Shown piece by piece: positions 26,013-35,800 of a DNA stretch of 64,000 nucleotides. This DNA comes from Prolixibacteraceae bacterium UBA1413. GTDB lineage: Bacteria; Bacteroidota; Bacteroidia; Bacteroidales; Prolixibacteraceae. Both the position numbers and the translations under genes were made by a program. Numbering within the stretch: the stretch's first letter is position 1; each line of letters begins with the position of its first letter. The notes under the pieces are model-generated. The model was not told the origin of the DNA. It was given only the letters and a program-made list of their open reading frames with translations, and did not search any database. The stretch spans positions 66,340-130,339 of the forward strand of contig DBPT01000010.1 of assembly GCA_002304925.1 (NCBI GenBank). Direction: 5' to 3'.

Positions 26013-26708
26013 ATGAGAAAAGTTTTCCTCCTGGTTTGTCTGGGAATGTTTTTTTCGGGATGGGGTTCCGCGCAGATGATCGTCAACATGTCACTCGACG
26101 ATTTTTACCGGGAATTCAGGAAATACCAGTATAACGACAAAGTCGGCGAAACCAGTGAAGTCGGCGGATCACCCTATGACCGCGTGGAATTCATCCCCGG
26201 TGAAATCGTAACCACCTCACGCCAGCGTTATACAGGGATTCCCCTCAGGCTGAATATCTATTCCAACCAGATCGAATTCCGCAATGAGGAAGGTCATAAT
26301 TTCAACATCGGCTTGCCCGACCTGATCGAATACGCCATGATCGGGGAAGAGAAGTACGTCTACTGCCCTTATGCCTTCGCCAACAGGATTGAAAAGGGAT
26401 ATTTCAGGGTCCTTTCAGAAGGGAAAGCCCTTCTGCTGCAGAAAAAGAACGTATTGCTGAAACCTGCCGAACCCGCAGGAGCTTACAGAGATGCCGTCCC
26501 CGCCCATTTTGCCCGGACGGAGGATGATTTTTACCTCAGGATTCTCCCCGGAGAAGCCAAACGGTTAAAAAACAGGAAAAATCTGGCTGAAATTCTCGGG
26601 GACTACCCTTCAGAAATCGAGGATTTCATAAAAAGGAACAAAATCAGGTTTAGCAAGGCTGAAGATCTTGTTCTGCTGATGGAGTACTATGATGCCCTTG
26701 AAAAATGA
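26013..26708 (+). CDS. Secreted protein of unknown function
   Basis: A 231-residue protein with a signal peptide (MRKVFLLVCLGMFFSGWGSAQ, cleavage after GSA). The mature part begins MIVNMSLDDFYREFRKYQYND and contains VEFIPGEIVTTSRQRYTGIPLRLNIYSNQIEF-like beta strands, then an Arg/Lys-rich helical C-terminus (LPGEAKRLKNRKNLAEILGDYPSEIEDF). I recognise no family. It is probably periplasmic. The upstream gap to the CDF gene (85 bases) holds a near-match to the -7 box (TAATTTTA at 25977-25984). Its stop overlaps the start of the umuC remnant (ATGA). Confidence 0.75.
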   Translation: MRKVFLLVCLGMFFSGWGSAQMIVNMSLDDFYREFRKYQYNDKVGETSEVGGSPYDRVEFIPGEIVTTSRQRYTGIPLRLNIYSNQIEFRNEEGHNFNIGLPDLIEYAMIGEEKYVYCPYAFANRIEKGYFRVLSEGKALLLQKKNVLLKPAEPAGAYRDAVPAHFARTEDDFYLRILPGEAKRLKNRKNLAEILGDYPSEIEDFIKRNKIRFSKAEDLVLLMEYYDALEK

Positions 26709-26887
26709 ACCCCGGAACATACCAGACAGGTCAATGCCCGTCAAAACTGTTTGCGCTTATTAACTGCAATAGCTTTTATGCTTCCTGTGAAAGGGTTTTC
26801 AACCCAGCGCTCCGAGACAAGCCGGTGGTTGTTTTATCCAACAATGACGGATGTAGTCAATGCGCTCGCCGGAATAGAGACCTTTAA
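26705..26887 (+). pseudogene. umuC remnant (N-terminal fragment of a Y-family DNA polymerase)
   Basis: The 60-codon frame contains LFALINCNSFYASCERVFNP followed by ALRDKPVVVLSNNDGC, which matches the first 35-40 residues of UmuC (DNA polymerase V catalytic subunit), including the metal-binding Asp replaced by Asn in INCN. After NNDGC the frame shifts and ends; nothing of the remaining 380 or so residues is present before the next gene. In intact UmuC the motif is usually DCNNFYASCERVF. The fragment starts with an ATGA overlap with the previous gene. It is a decayed gene. It lies beside the SRAP gene, another SOS-associated function, which suggests that an SOS cluster was reduced here. Confidence 0.8.
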
Positions 26888-26963
26888 GAGCTCCAGCGGT
26901 CTACGCCATACATCTTAACCTTAATCCCGAAATTTCGTACCTTTAGTTCATCAATATTGTTGT

Positions 26964-27686
26964 ATGTGCTTTCACTATTCCATGAGCCAGGGGGCGAAGA
27001 ATCTGGAGAACCGTTACAATGCCCCGTTTCCGCACGCTGATGACTGGACACCCACCCATCATGTTAACGGGTTTTCCTTTCCGCAAATGCCTGTGGTCAC
27101 CGCCCCACCCGGCAAAGGAATTGCCCTGATGAACTGGGGTCTGATACCTTCCTGGGTCAGGGATGAAGAACAGGCCGTGAACATGCGGTCGCTCACCCTG
27201 AACGCCCGGTCGGAATCAGCCTTCGAAAAACCCTCGTTCCGGAAACCCATCCTGTCGGAACGATGTCTCGTTCCCGCCGATGGCTTCTTCGAATGGCAGA
27301 CCGCAGGAAACAGCAAAATCCCCTGGTACATCACGCTTACGGAAGAGGGGATTTTCTCATTTGGCGGCATTTGGGATGTTTGGACACTCCCCGGAAAAGA
27401 TCCTCTGTTCACCTATTCGATCCTCACCACCGATGCCAATCCGATGATGGCGGAAATCCACAACTCCAAAAAGCGGATGCCCCTGATTCTTTCCCTCGAA
27501 CAGGAGGCACGTTGGCTGAATCCATCTTTGCCACGTGAAGAAATTGCCGCCATGATGACCCCCTTCCCTGAGTCGCAGATGAAAGCCTGGACCATCAGCC
27601 GGCTGATCACGTCAAGAGGCGCCGATACCAATACCCCGGAAATAAAAAAGCATTTTCCTGGTTTTCACATTCCTGACAAAACATAG
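26964..27686 (+). CDS. SOS response-associated peptidase family protein (SRAP, YedK/HMCES-like)
   Basis: A 240-residue protein of the SRAP family, which crosslinks to abasic sites in single-stranded DNA through the N-terminal cysteine. Cys2 follows the initiator (MCFHYSM), and the other active-site elements are visible: LNARSESA (Asn), GFFEWQ (Glu) and IHNSKKRMP (His). The length and start fit the family. It shields abasic sites during replication, a DNA-damage role consistent with the umuC remnant upstream. A near-match -7 box (TACCTTTA) lies at about 26937-26944. The gene is flanked by two gene remnants, so it is a survivor within a decayed stretch. Confidence 0.95.
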   Translation: MCFHYSMSQGAKNLENRYNAPFPHADDWTPTHHVNGFSFPQMPVVTAPPGKGIALMNWGLIPSWVRDEEQAVNMRSLTLNARSESAFEKPSFRKPILSERCLVPADGFFEWQTAGNSKIPWYITLTEEGIFSFGGIWDVWTLPGKDPLFTYSILTTDANPMMAEIHNSKKRMPLILSLEQEARWLNPSLPREEIAAMMTPFPESQMKAWTISRLITSRGADTNTPEIKKHFPGFHIPDKT

Positions 27687-27721
27687 CAGCAGCTTTTGCT
27701 GGCACACGATATCCTGATCCA

Positions 27722-27865
27722 GCAGTTACGGTAACCATCCTCGACAGCAACCCTACCAATGTGGAAATCCTCCGCAGACAGGGCTTCAAGCTCTTCTGTG
27801 GCGACGTCGCCCGCCCTGAGATGCTCGAGGCGGCAGGGGAAAAGGATCAGTGGAAGAAGAGATAA
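27722..27865 (+). pseudogene. Remnant of a Kef-type potassium/proton antiporter (RCK/TrkA-N domain)
   Basis: A 47-codon stretch reads AVTVTILDSNPTNVEILRRQ then GFKLFCGDVARPEMLEAAGE, which closely resembles the NAD-binding TrkA-N (RCK) domain of KefB/KefC (usual form VTVLDHDPDQVETLRRFGMKVFYGDATR). It has no start codon context, no membrane part and stops soon after. It overlaps the convergent SpmA-SpmB gene by 19 bases. It is a 3'-internal fragment of a lost gene; Kef proteins are about 600 residues long. Confidence 0.65.
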
Positions 27866-29079
27866 CCCAGGAAGATGGCTGCAAGAATCCCTGCCAGGTC
27901 GGCCAGCAGTCCGCATACCACGGTATAGCGTGTTTTTTTGATGCCCACCGACCCGAAATAGACGGCGATAATATAAAAGGTAGTATCGGTGGCTCCCTGG
28001 AAAATGCAAGCCAGTCTCCCCACAAAGGAATCGGCGCCATAGGTTGTCATGGCATCCACCATCATGCCGCGAGCTCCGCTGCCGCTCAAAGGTTTCATGA
28101 AGGCTGTGGGCATAGCCGGAATGAAATCGGTATTTAATCCCAGTTGCGCCACCACCCATGACAAACCCGACAAAAGCCACTCCATCGCCCCTGAAGCCCT
28201 GAAAACCCCGATGGCCACAAGAATGGCCACCAGATAAGGGATGATCTTCACCGCCGTCTTAAAACCATCGATGGCGCCTTCGATGAAGGCTTCGTAGACG
28301 TTGATTTTTTTGACAACCCCCGAAAGAATGAAGCCTGCGATTATGGAAAAGAGAATCACATTGCTTACCAGTGCCGAAATGTGCGTGATCTGTTCCTGCT
28401 CCAGGGTGGAGAAATACCAGATCAGTGCTCCGATCAGAAGGGTCAGGCTTCCCAGGTAAGCAAGGACAACCTTGTTGAGCAGGTTAATTTTCTGGTACAG
28501 CGAAACGGCTACAAGTCCGACGAGGGTCGAAAAATAGGTTGCAATCAGGATGGGAAGGAAGACATCGGCAGGGTTAACTGCACCCAACTGAGCCCGGTAC
28601 ACCATGATGGTCACCGGAATGATGGTCAGCCCGGAAGTATTCAACACCAGAAACATGATCATCGGGTCGCTGGCGGTATCCTTTTTAGAATTTGTTTCCT
28701 GCATCTCCCTCATTGCCTGTAATCCGACGGGGGTGGCGGCATTGTCGAGGTTCAGCATGTTGGCGGCGATATTGAGGATGATCGAGCCATAAGCAGGGTG
28801 GCTTTTCCCCAGATCAGGGAAGAGCTTGTTAAAGAAAGGACCTATCGCCCTTGAAAAAAGATTCACCACCCCACCCTTCTCTCCCACTTTCATGATTCCC
28901 ATCCACAGGGTCAGTACCCCGGTCAGTCCCAGGGAAATTTCAAATCCGGTTTTGGCATTGTCGAAAGTGGAATTCACCATGGCAGTAAACACTTCCGTAT
29001 CACCCAGGAAAAGGAGTTTGGCCAATCCGATCACAAAAGCAACCAGAAAAAAGAAAATAAAGAGGTAGTTTAAGGCCAT
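27847..29079 (-). CDS. Fused SpmA-SpmB (nucleoside recognition/Gate domain) membrane protein
   Basis: A 410-residue polytopic membrane protein. The N-terminal half resembles SpmA (GFEISLGLTGVLTLWMGIMK and LNIAANMLNLDNAATPVGLQ), and the C-terminal half resembles SpmB (AVKIIPYLVAILVAIGVFR and MKPLSGSGARGMMVDAM). Each half is a Gate (nucleoside recognition) domain. In Bacillus the two are separate proteins needed for spore core dehydration, but in non-sporulating Bacteroidota they occur as one chain with an unknown transport role. The start MALNYLFIFFFLVAF gives a first membrane helix. It is convergent with the Kef remnant and divergent from the DUF4251 gene. Confidence 0.9.
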   Translation of the reverse strand: MALNYLFIFFFLVAFVIGLAKLLFLGDTEVFTAMVNSTFDNAKTGFEISLGLTGVLTLWMGIMKVGEKGGVVNLFSRAIGPFFNKLFPDLGKSHPAYGSIILNIAANMLNLDNAATPVGLQAMREMQETNSKKDTASDPMIMFLVLNTSGLTIIPVTIMVYRAQLGAVNPADVFLPILIATYFSTLVGLVAVSLYQKINLLNKVVLAYLGSLTLLIGALIWYFSTLEQEQITHISALVSNVILFSIIAGFILSGVVKKINVYEAFIEGAIDGFKTAVKIIPYLVAILVAIGVFRASGAMEWLLSGLSWVVAQLGLNTDFIPAMPTAFMKPLSGSGARGMMVDAMTTYGADSFVGRLACIFQGATDTTFYIIAVYFGSVGIKKTRYTVVCGLLADLAGILAAIFLGYLFFH

Positions 29080-29224
29080 GCGAACGGTTTATATTTCCGC
29101 AAATGTGATAAAATTCCGGCAGTAATCAAAACGGTGAATCCATGAGTTTCCGGACGTCGGTATGGAATGGTTTTTGTTAATGAAATACTGCATAAACAGC
29201 TCATCTTTAACAAACAGGAATATC

Positions 29225-29734
29225 ATGAAGAATGTCGTTTTGATTGGATTGACCTTTGTCGTATTGTCCTGTGCTGTCACCGGTTCTGAAGGGCGCAGGG
29301 CGGAGAGAAAGGCCCGGGAAGAGGCCAAGGCCGCAGAAATTGCCCGGATGGTAGAGGAACGCAATATCAGGTTCGTGGCGCAGATCGCCCATCCCCTGGG
29401 AGGAGGATCCATCCACCTGACCTCGGAATACACCCTTGATATTGCAGGGGACTCGGCAGTGGCCTGGCTTCCCTTTTACGGTGTGGCCTACACCGCCGAT
29501 TATGGCCAAACCGACGGAGGCATCAAATTCTCAGAAAACCCAAACTTCATCGTTGTTGATGAAGACCGGAAAGGATTTACCATCCATATGGAAGTGAAAG
29601 CACCCAAAGACCTCTACCGACTGAACCTCCAGATCACCAACGCCGGATATGCAACGCTGAATGTTTCCTCACACAACCGGCAATCGATCAGCTTCTCAGG
29701 GATTGTGAAGCAATTATTGAATCGTGATCCCTGA
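29225..29734 (+). CDS. DUF4251 family lipoprotein
   Basis: A 169-residue protein. The start at MKNVVLIGLTFVVLSC provides a lipoprotein signal with Cys16; the longer ORF to 29162 gives an unlikely N-terminus. An Arg/Glu/Ala-rich linker (EGRRAERKAREEAKAAEIAR) leads into the DUF4251 fold, with ERNIRFVAQIAHPLGGGSIH, YTLDIAGDSAVAWLPFYGVA and YTADYGQTDGGIKF. The family is common in Bacteroidota with no known function; the protein is probably tethered to a membrane facing the periplasm. It is 93 bases upstream of the M16 protease gene on the same strand but probably has its own promoter. Confidence 0.88.
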   Translation: MKNVVLIGLTFVVLSCAVTGSEGRRAERKAREEAKAAEIARMVEERNIRFVAQIAHPLGGGSIHLTSEYTLDIAGDSAVAWLPFYGVAYTADYGQTDGGIKFSENPNFIVVDEDRKGFTIHMEVKAPKDLYRLNLQITNAGYATLNVSSHNRQSISFSGIVKQLLNRDP

Positions 29735-29827
29735 TAAATTCAAAACAGAATTATATTCCGTTCGCGATATTTGTTGTAATTTGCGCCCCTTTAAAACCGC
29801 GTTTTATTAACAACAAATATCTGAACA

Positions 29828-32821
29828 ATGAACAAAAATATTCCATCCATCCTGATCCTTGCCTTTGCGGCCATTGTGAGTTCATGCGGAAACCCTGAAC
29901 AGTTTAAAGTGGACGAAGTATACAATGGTTTCAAACTCGTCGAAAAACGTTTTGTCAAGGAAGTAAACGCCGAATGTCTCTATTTTGTCCATAAAAAAAG
30001 CGGTGCGCGCCTTTTGAAAATCGCGGCCGACGATCCCAACAAGCTTTTCAACATAGCCTTTAAAACCGTTCCCGAGAACGACTTCGGCACACCGCATATT
30101 CTGGAACATTCCGTATTGAACGGTTCCAAAAATTTCCCGGTAAAAAGTCCTTTTGACGTTTTGCTGAAAGGATCTTTAAACACCTTCCTGAATGCGATGA
30201 CGTCATCTGATTTTACCACTTACCCGGTGGCCAGCATGAACAACAAAGATTATTTTAACCTGATGCACGTTTATCTCGACGCGGTCTTCAACCCGGTCAT
30301 GCTGGAAGATTCACGCATTCTGAAGCAGGAAGGATGGCATTTTGAACTGAATGATAAAAATGCCCCTTTGGTATACAAGGGGGTGGTTTACAACGAAATG
30401 AAAGGGGCTTTTTCCGATCCAATGACAGAACTGTATTACCGGATCAGTAAAAATCTGTTTCCCGACAACACATATGGAAGGGAGTCGGGCGGCCATCCCG
30501 ACGCCATTCCGGGTCTGACACAGGAGTATTTTAAAGCTTTCCACCAGAAGTTTTACCATCCCTCGAACAGTTACATTTTTCTGTATGGGGATGCCGACCT
30601 GAACCAGGAGCTTCAGTTTATCAATGACCATTACCTGGTGAATTACGATGTTTCGGATGACATCGTGGAGATCCCCTTTCAGAAGCCTTTCAGGGAGATG
30701 CAAGTTGTGGAAGAGGCTTATGCTGTTCCCGAGGGCAGTTCGGTGAAGGACAACACCTATCTCACCATGAGTTTTGTGACTCACCCTTCTGAGGAACGTA
30801 CCACGAGCATGGCTTTTGACATTCTCGCCAATGCGCTGGTGAATCATGAGACTGCGCCTATCAGGCTGGCCTTGCAGGAAGCCGGGATCGGCAGTGAGGT
30901 GATGGGATGGTTTATGGAGATGCAGCAAAGCGTATTTGCCATCGTGGTGCAAAATGCCAATCCTGAAGATCGTGACCGTTTCCGTGAAGTGGTGTTTTCC
31001 ACCTTGCGGAAGGTAGTGGCTGAAGGACTCGATAAAACCACCATCGAAGGGATCCTGAACCGGGCCGAATTCAACCTTCGGGAAGGAAACACGGCGCAGA
31101 AAGGTTTGATGTACATGTTTAAAAATCAGCAACCCTGGATCTATTCAGGAGATCCCTTCACCGGACTGGAGTTTGAAAAACCTCTGGCGGAAGTGAAGGC
31201 CGGAACAGAAAACAAACTCCTGGAATCCCTGGTTGACAAATACCTGGTCAACAATCCCCATGCGTTGCTTCTCACCCTGAAACCCGAACCGGGGCTTCAG
31301 TCAAGGCGGGATGCGGAGATAACCAGGTCCCTGGCCACCCTGAAAGCTTCAATGAGCGAAGCCCAGCTCGACTCCATCATCAACGAAACCCGGCAACTGG
31401 AACAATTCCAGAAAAGTGAAGACACCCCAGAAGCACTGGCGACCATCCCCATGCTTCAATTGTCGGATATTCCCGCTGAAACTGAGTTTTATCCTGTCAC
31501 AGCCAAAAAAGCTTCGGGGATTCCGGTGATGTACAGCGACCAGTTCACCAACGGCATCGTGTATGCCACTTACTACTTTGATACACGGGCACTTCCGCAG
31601 GACAAGATTCCTTATGCGGCCCTGTTGTCATCCATTCTGGGAAAGATGAATACGGAAAATTTCACCTTCGGGGAACTGGACAACGAATTGAATATTCATA
31701 CCGGCGGATTCAGCAGTGAACTGAATACCTTCCTGGAAAACAGGATGGATGAAGGAATGGTGCCCAAACTCCTTGTCTCCGCCAAGTCCACATCTGAAAA
31801 AACCGGCAAAATGGCCGGACTGATGGCTGAAATATTGGTCCGGTCCAACTACAGCGATACGGCCAGGCTCAAATCAGTGCTCACGCGCCACTTCGCCATG
31901 GTCGATGCGGACATCAAGCAGAACGGTCTCAACTACGCACGCACCCGGGTATCTTCCTATTATTCGCGGAGCGGGATGTATGGAGAACTAACGAGCGGAC
32001 TGGATTACTACAGATTCCTTTCCGGCCTGGTTTCCAATTTCGACGAAAAATACCCTGAAATCAGCAAGAATCTGGAAGAAACGGCGAAGCTGCTTTTTAA
32101 CCGCAAAAACCTGATCGCATCGGTCACCTGTTCTCCCGCCGAACTGCCAGGTTTCTTACAAGCGGTGGAAGAAACTGCCGATATCCTGCCGGAAGGAAGC
32201 GGGGAGTTTCAACCGTGGAATTTTCATTTTAACCAGGGAAATGAAGCCCTCTTATCTGCTTCCAAGGTGCAATATGTCGTCCAGGCCAGTAACTTTAAAA
32301 ACCTGGGTTACCAATGGAACGGGAAAATCAGCGTGCTGAACCAGGTCATCAGCACCGACTGGCTTCAGTCCACCATCCGGGTCATGGGAGGCGCCTACGG
32401 CGGATTTTCCTCCTTCTCCCCTGCCGGGGGTGCCTACTTCATGTCGTACCGCGATCCTAACCTGAAGAAAACCCTCGACAACTATGACGCCACCCCGGTT
32501 TTCCTGGAGAAATTTCAGGCTGATGAGCAGGCGATGACACGCTTCATCATTGGCACCATTGCCCGGATCGATCAGCCGAAGTCCGCTTCCCAGAAAGGCC
32601 GGACCGCCATGCAGTATTACTTTGAAAAAACCACTGCCGATATGCTGAACCAGGAAAGGAAAGAAATTCTCTCAACCACGGCGGAAGACATCAGGGGGAT
32701 GAGCCCGATGGTCAGGGACGTGCTGGCACAGAATGTTTACTGTGTTTATGGCAGCGAAGCCAAGATCAACGAAAACAAAGCGTTGTTCAGGGAGCTGATC
32801 ACTATCGAAAAAGAAGATTAA
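29828..32821 (+). CDS. M16C zinc metalloprotease (presequence protease/insulinase type), lipoprotein
   Basis: A 997-residue peptidase with a lipoprotein signal (MNKNIPSILILAFAAIVSSC, Cys20). The inverted zinc motif is H90-x2-E93-H94 (FGTPHILEHSVLNGSKNFP), and the third ligand is expected in the helix around VYNEMKGAFSDP. The four-domain architecture and length match the PreP/M16C group, which degrades unfolded peptides inside a closed chamber. It probably faces the periplasm. A weak promoter (TAATTTGC near 29778-29785) lies in the upstream gap. It is convergent with the tricorn-like protease gene, 33 bases apart; both could contribute to peptide turnover in the envelope. Confidence 0.93.
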   Translation: MNKNIPSILILAFAAIVSSCGNPEQFKVDEVYNGFKLVEKRFVKEVNAECLYFVHKKSGARLLKIAADDPNKLFNIAFKTVPENDFGTPHILEHSVLNGSKNFPVKSPFDVLLKGSLNTFLNAMTSSDFTTYPVASMNNKDYFNLMHVYLDAVFNPVMLEDSRILKQEGWHFELNDKNAPLVYKGVVYNEMKGAFSDPMTELYYRISKNLFPDNTYGRESGGHPDAIPGLTQEYFKAFHQKFYHPSNSYIFLYGDADLNQELQFINDHYLVNYDVSDDIVEIPFQKPFREMQVVEEAYAVPEGSSVKDNTYLTMSFVTHPSEERTTSMAFDILANALVNHETAPIRLALQEAGIGSEVMGWFMEMQQSVFAIVVQNANPEDRDRFREVVFSTLRKVVAEGLDKTTIEGILNRAEFNLREGNTAQKGLMYMFKNQQPWIYSGDPFTGLEFEKPLAEVKAGTENKLLESLVDKYLVNNPHALLLTLKPEPGLQSRRDAEITRSLATLKASMSEAQLDSIINETRQLEQFQKSEDTPEALATIPMLQLSDIPAETEFYPVTAKKASGIPVMYSDQFTNGIVYATYYFDTRALPQDKIPYAALLSSILGKMNTENFTFGELDNELNIHTGGFSSELNTFLENRMDEGMVPKLLVSAKSTSEKTGKMAGLMAEILVRSNYSDTARLKSVLTRHFAMVDADIKQNGLNYARTRVSSYYSRSGMYGELTSGLDYYRFLSGLVSNFDEKYPEISKNLEETAKLLFNRKNLIASVTCSPAELPGFLQAVEETADILPEGSGEFQPWNFHFNQGNEALLSASKVQYVVQASNFKNLGYQWNGKISVLNQVISTDWLQSTIRVMGGAYGGFSSFSPAGGAYFMSYRDPNLKKTLDNYDATPVFLEKFQADEQAMTRFIIGTIARIDQPKSASQKGRTAMQYYFEKTTADMLNQERKEILSTTAEDIRGMSPMVRDVLAQNVYCVYGSEAKINENKALFRELITIEKED

Positions 32822-32854
32822 AAGGCCATCAGCCTGATCGCTATTTTATCTCAT

Positions 32855-35800
32855 TTATCTGATCTCTTTCTCGATCCACTTCGACCGGTCGGGAGCGGCG
32901 GGTATGGTGACCTTTTTCACAGGACGGACTTCCAGTTCTTTCAAAAGCACTTCCACGGCTTTTTCAATTCCGGGGTCCACACCCTTGGCCAGTTGTTCCG
33001 GACGGTCGACCACTTCGATATCGGGGTAAACGCCAATGCCTTCGATAATCCATCCTTCCTCCTTGTCGAAGATTCCGAACCTCGGCACTGAAATATAGCC
33101 GCCATCCACGAGACGTGCATTCCCGGAGATGCCCACCAGTCCGCCCCAGGTGCGGGTACCGATCAGTTGTCCCAGTCCAAGCTTCTTGAAGAAATATGGG
33201 AAAGCATCCCCTCCTGAGGAGGAGTATCCGTTGATGAGCATCACCTTGGGGCCGTCATGGGCCACGCCGGGAGCCTTGGTGGGGAGCAGTCCGTTGCGGT
33301 GCCAGTACACCAGGGTATGGCGGTCGAGAAGGTCTGCCATCCGGTCGGGGATGAACCCTCCCCCGTTGTAGCGGTCGTCGATGATCAGGGCTTCCTTGTC
33401 GTGGTAAGCATACATGCCACGAAAGAGTTCGCGGTTTCCGTCGGTGGAGGTGTTGGGGACATAGATGTAACCGATCCTTCCCCCCGACAGTTTATCGACC
33501 ATGGCACGGCGCTCATTCACCCAGTTGAAAGCCATCAACTCCAGTTCGCTGGCGATGGGTTTCACAAGCGCTGTGCGGGCATCCGTGGCATCCGGTTTTC
33601 CACTGACAGTCAGTTCCACCTTTCTGCCGATACTGTTTTCGAGCAAAGAATATGGATTGTCTGCCAAAGTGACCTCTTTCCCGTTGATTCTCACCAGGTA
33701 ATCTCCTTCCTTCACGTCCACCCCAATTTCGGTCAGCGGCGAACGGCGCACCGGATTCCAGTTCTCCCCCTGGAAAATTTTCGCAATCCGGTATCTTCCT
33801 GCCGCCCCATCGGCAACCAGGTCGGCGCCCAGCAAGCCGGTATCTATCCGTTTGACATTTTTAAAGTCACCCCAGTCCACATAGGAGTGGCCGGCATTAC
33901 TTTCCGAGACGATCTCGTTGAGGATGTAATCCAGGTCGGCACGGTGGCTGACATGAGGCAGCAGCACACTATAGCGGGCTTTTACCTCCGCCCAGTCCAC
34001 TCCGTGAAGGTTGTCGACATAGAAATAGTCACGGAAAATTCGCCATCCGTCGGCATAGATCTGATCCCACTCCTTCCGGGGATCGATTTTCATCTCCATC
34101 TGGTCAAGGCTGACCTTTCCTGCACCGCTTTTCTGGTTGGGAGAGACCTTGATAATGCCGAAATCGCTTCCCGACCGGTACATGATCATCTTTCCGTCGG
34201 CGGTCACCGAAGCCGTCATGGCCCGGTCGAGGATCTCCTCGCTCTTCTCCTCCGCGATGTTGTACCGCATCAGCTTACCTCCGCTCATATAAAGCAATCC
34301 GCCATCGACAGCTCCGGCGATGCGGTACTCCCCGGCTACTCCCGGTAGCACGGTAATGCGGTTGTTGATCCCTTCAAAATCAATCTCCACCTTAACGTCT
34401 TTTTTCTCTTCGGAAGCCTCTTTACCGTCGCCGTCTCCGCCGGCTTTTCCACTATCTTTCCCGGGTTTGGAAACTGATTTTGCTTCCTTCCCGGATCCGG
34501 AATCCGGCTTGGCTTCCTCCTTAACGGGTTCCACATCGTTCTTGTCCTTGAAAAGTTTCGGTCCGGAGGATTTCAGGGGAAAGGCATACAAACGGGTGCT
34601 CCTGTTGTACAGATAATCAAATTCAAAACTGGAGAAAGCCAGGTTAAAGTCCCGGTTTGATGAGAAGAAGAGGAAATTTCCGCAGCGTGAGAACACGGGT
34701 TCATCATCGCTGAAGGTGCCGTCGGTCAGTTGATGCTTTTCCCCGGAACGTATATCATAGATCCAGATTGCCGATTGGGCATTGCTCCCTTCTTTGGTAT
34801 AGGCGATCCACCGGGAGTCGGGGGAGATGTCATAGGTGCGGATCTCATTCATCGTAGCTTTGTCGACCACGGAAATTTTTCCTGAGGAGGCCTCAATAAG
34901 CTGAAGGTTCAGGGTGCGGTCCGAGAAAAGAAGGTAGCGCCCGTCGGGCGACCAGATGGGCTGGTATTTCCAGGCTGAAGAACCGGAAGTCAGCTGTTTT
35001 GGCTGCGCCCCTTTCTTGTTTTCCAGGAGGTAAAGTTCATATTCTCCCGTTGCATCTGAATAGTAGGAGATATACTTCCCGTCGGGCGACCAGGCCGGAT
35101 AGATTTCGCGGATGCCCTGTGTCTGGGTCAGGTTTTCGGTGATTCCGTTTTCGGCAGGAACCGAGAAAATGTCCCCGCGGGCATCAAACAACGCTCTTTT
35201 CCCGGTGGGAGAAACCGCGAAACTGTGAATGTCATCCTTCACATTCTTCCAGTATGCCACAAGGTTGGGATTGTCAAAACGGATGCTGACGGTCATCTTT
35301 TGGCTTTCACCGGTCCCCAAGTTCAGTTTGTAGAGGTAACCCCCGTTTTCATACACCAGTTGTCCGTTTCCGCCGGAAGGCCACATCACGTCAAATTCCC
35401 GGTGCCGGGTCACCTGGGTAGTCTCTTTGGTTTTGGTGTTGTACTTCCAGATGTTGAGTTTGAGGTCGCGGTCGGAGGCGAAGAAAATCTCATCGCCCCA
35501 CCAAACCGGGTGCTGGTCGGTTCCCGGGAAATTGGTGATTTGTTCCGAGGTATTGTTTTTCAGGTCATAGATCCAGAGGTCCGATGCCCTGCCCCCCTTG
35601 TACCGTTTCCAGGTACGGAATTCCCGGTCGACGGGGGTGAAGGCGATCTTCGAGGCATCGGGCGAAAGAGCGGCAAAGCCGCCGTTGACGATCTGAAGCG
35701 GTTTTTCAAGTCCGCCGTCGATGCTGACCAGGAAATACTTACCGTTGCGTTCCCCGAAGGTGGTCCGGTTGGCGCGGATCAGGATCTGTTTGCTGTCGGG

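Noticed and set aside
27665..28180. A 171-codon minus-strand ORF across the Kef remnant and the SpmA-SpmB gene
   Set aside because: It is out of frame with the SpmA-SpmB gene on the same strand and gives no recognisable protein.
33257..34348. A 363-codon plus-strand ORF opposite the tricorn-like gene
   Set aside because: Antisense frame of a conserved protein; no start context or family match.
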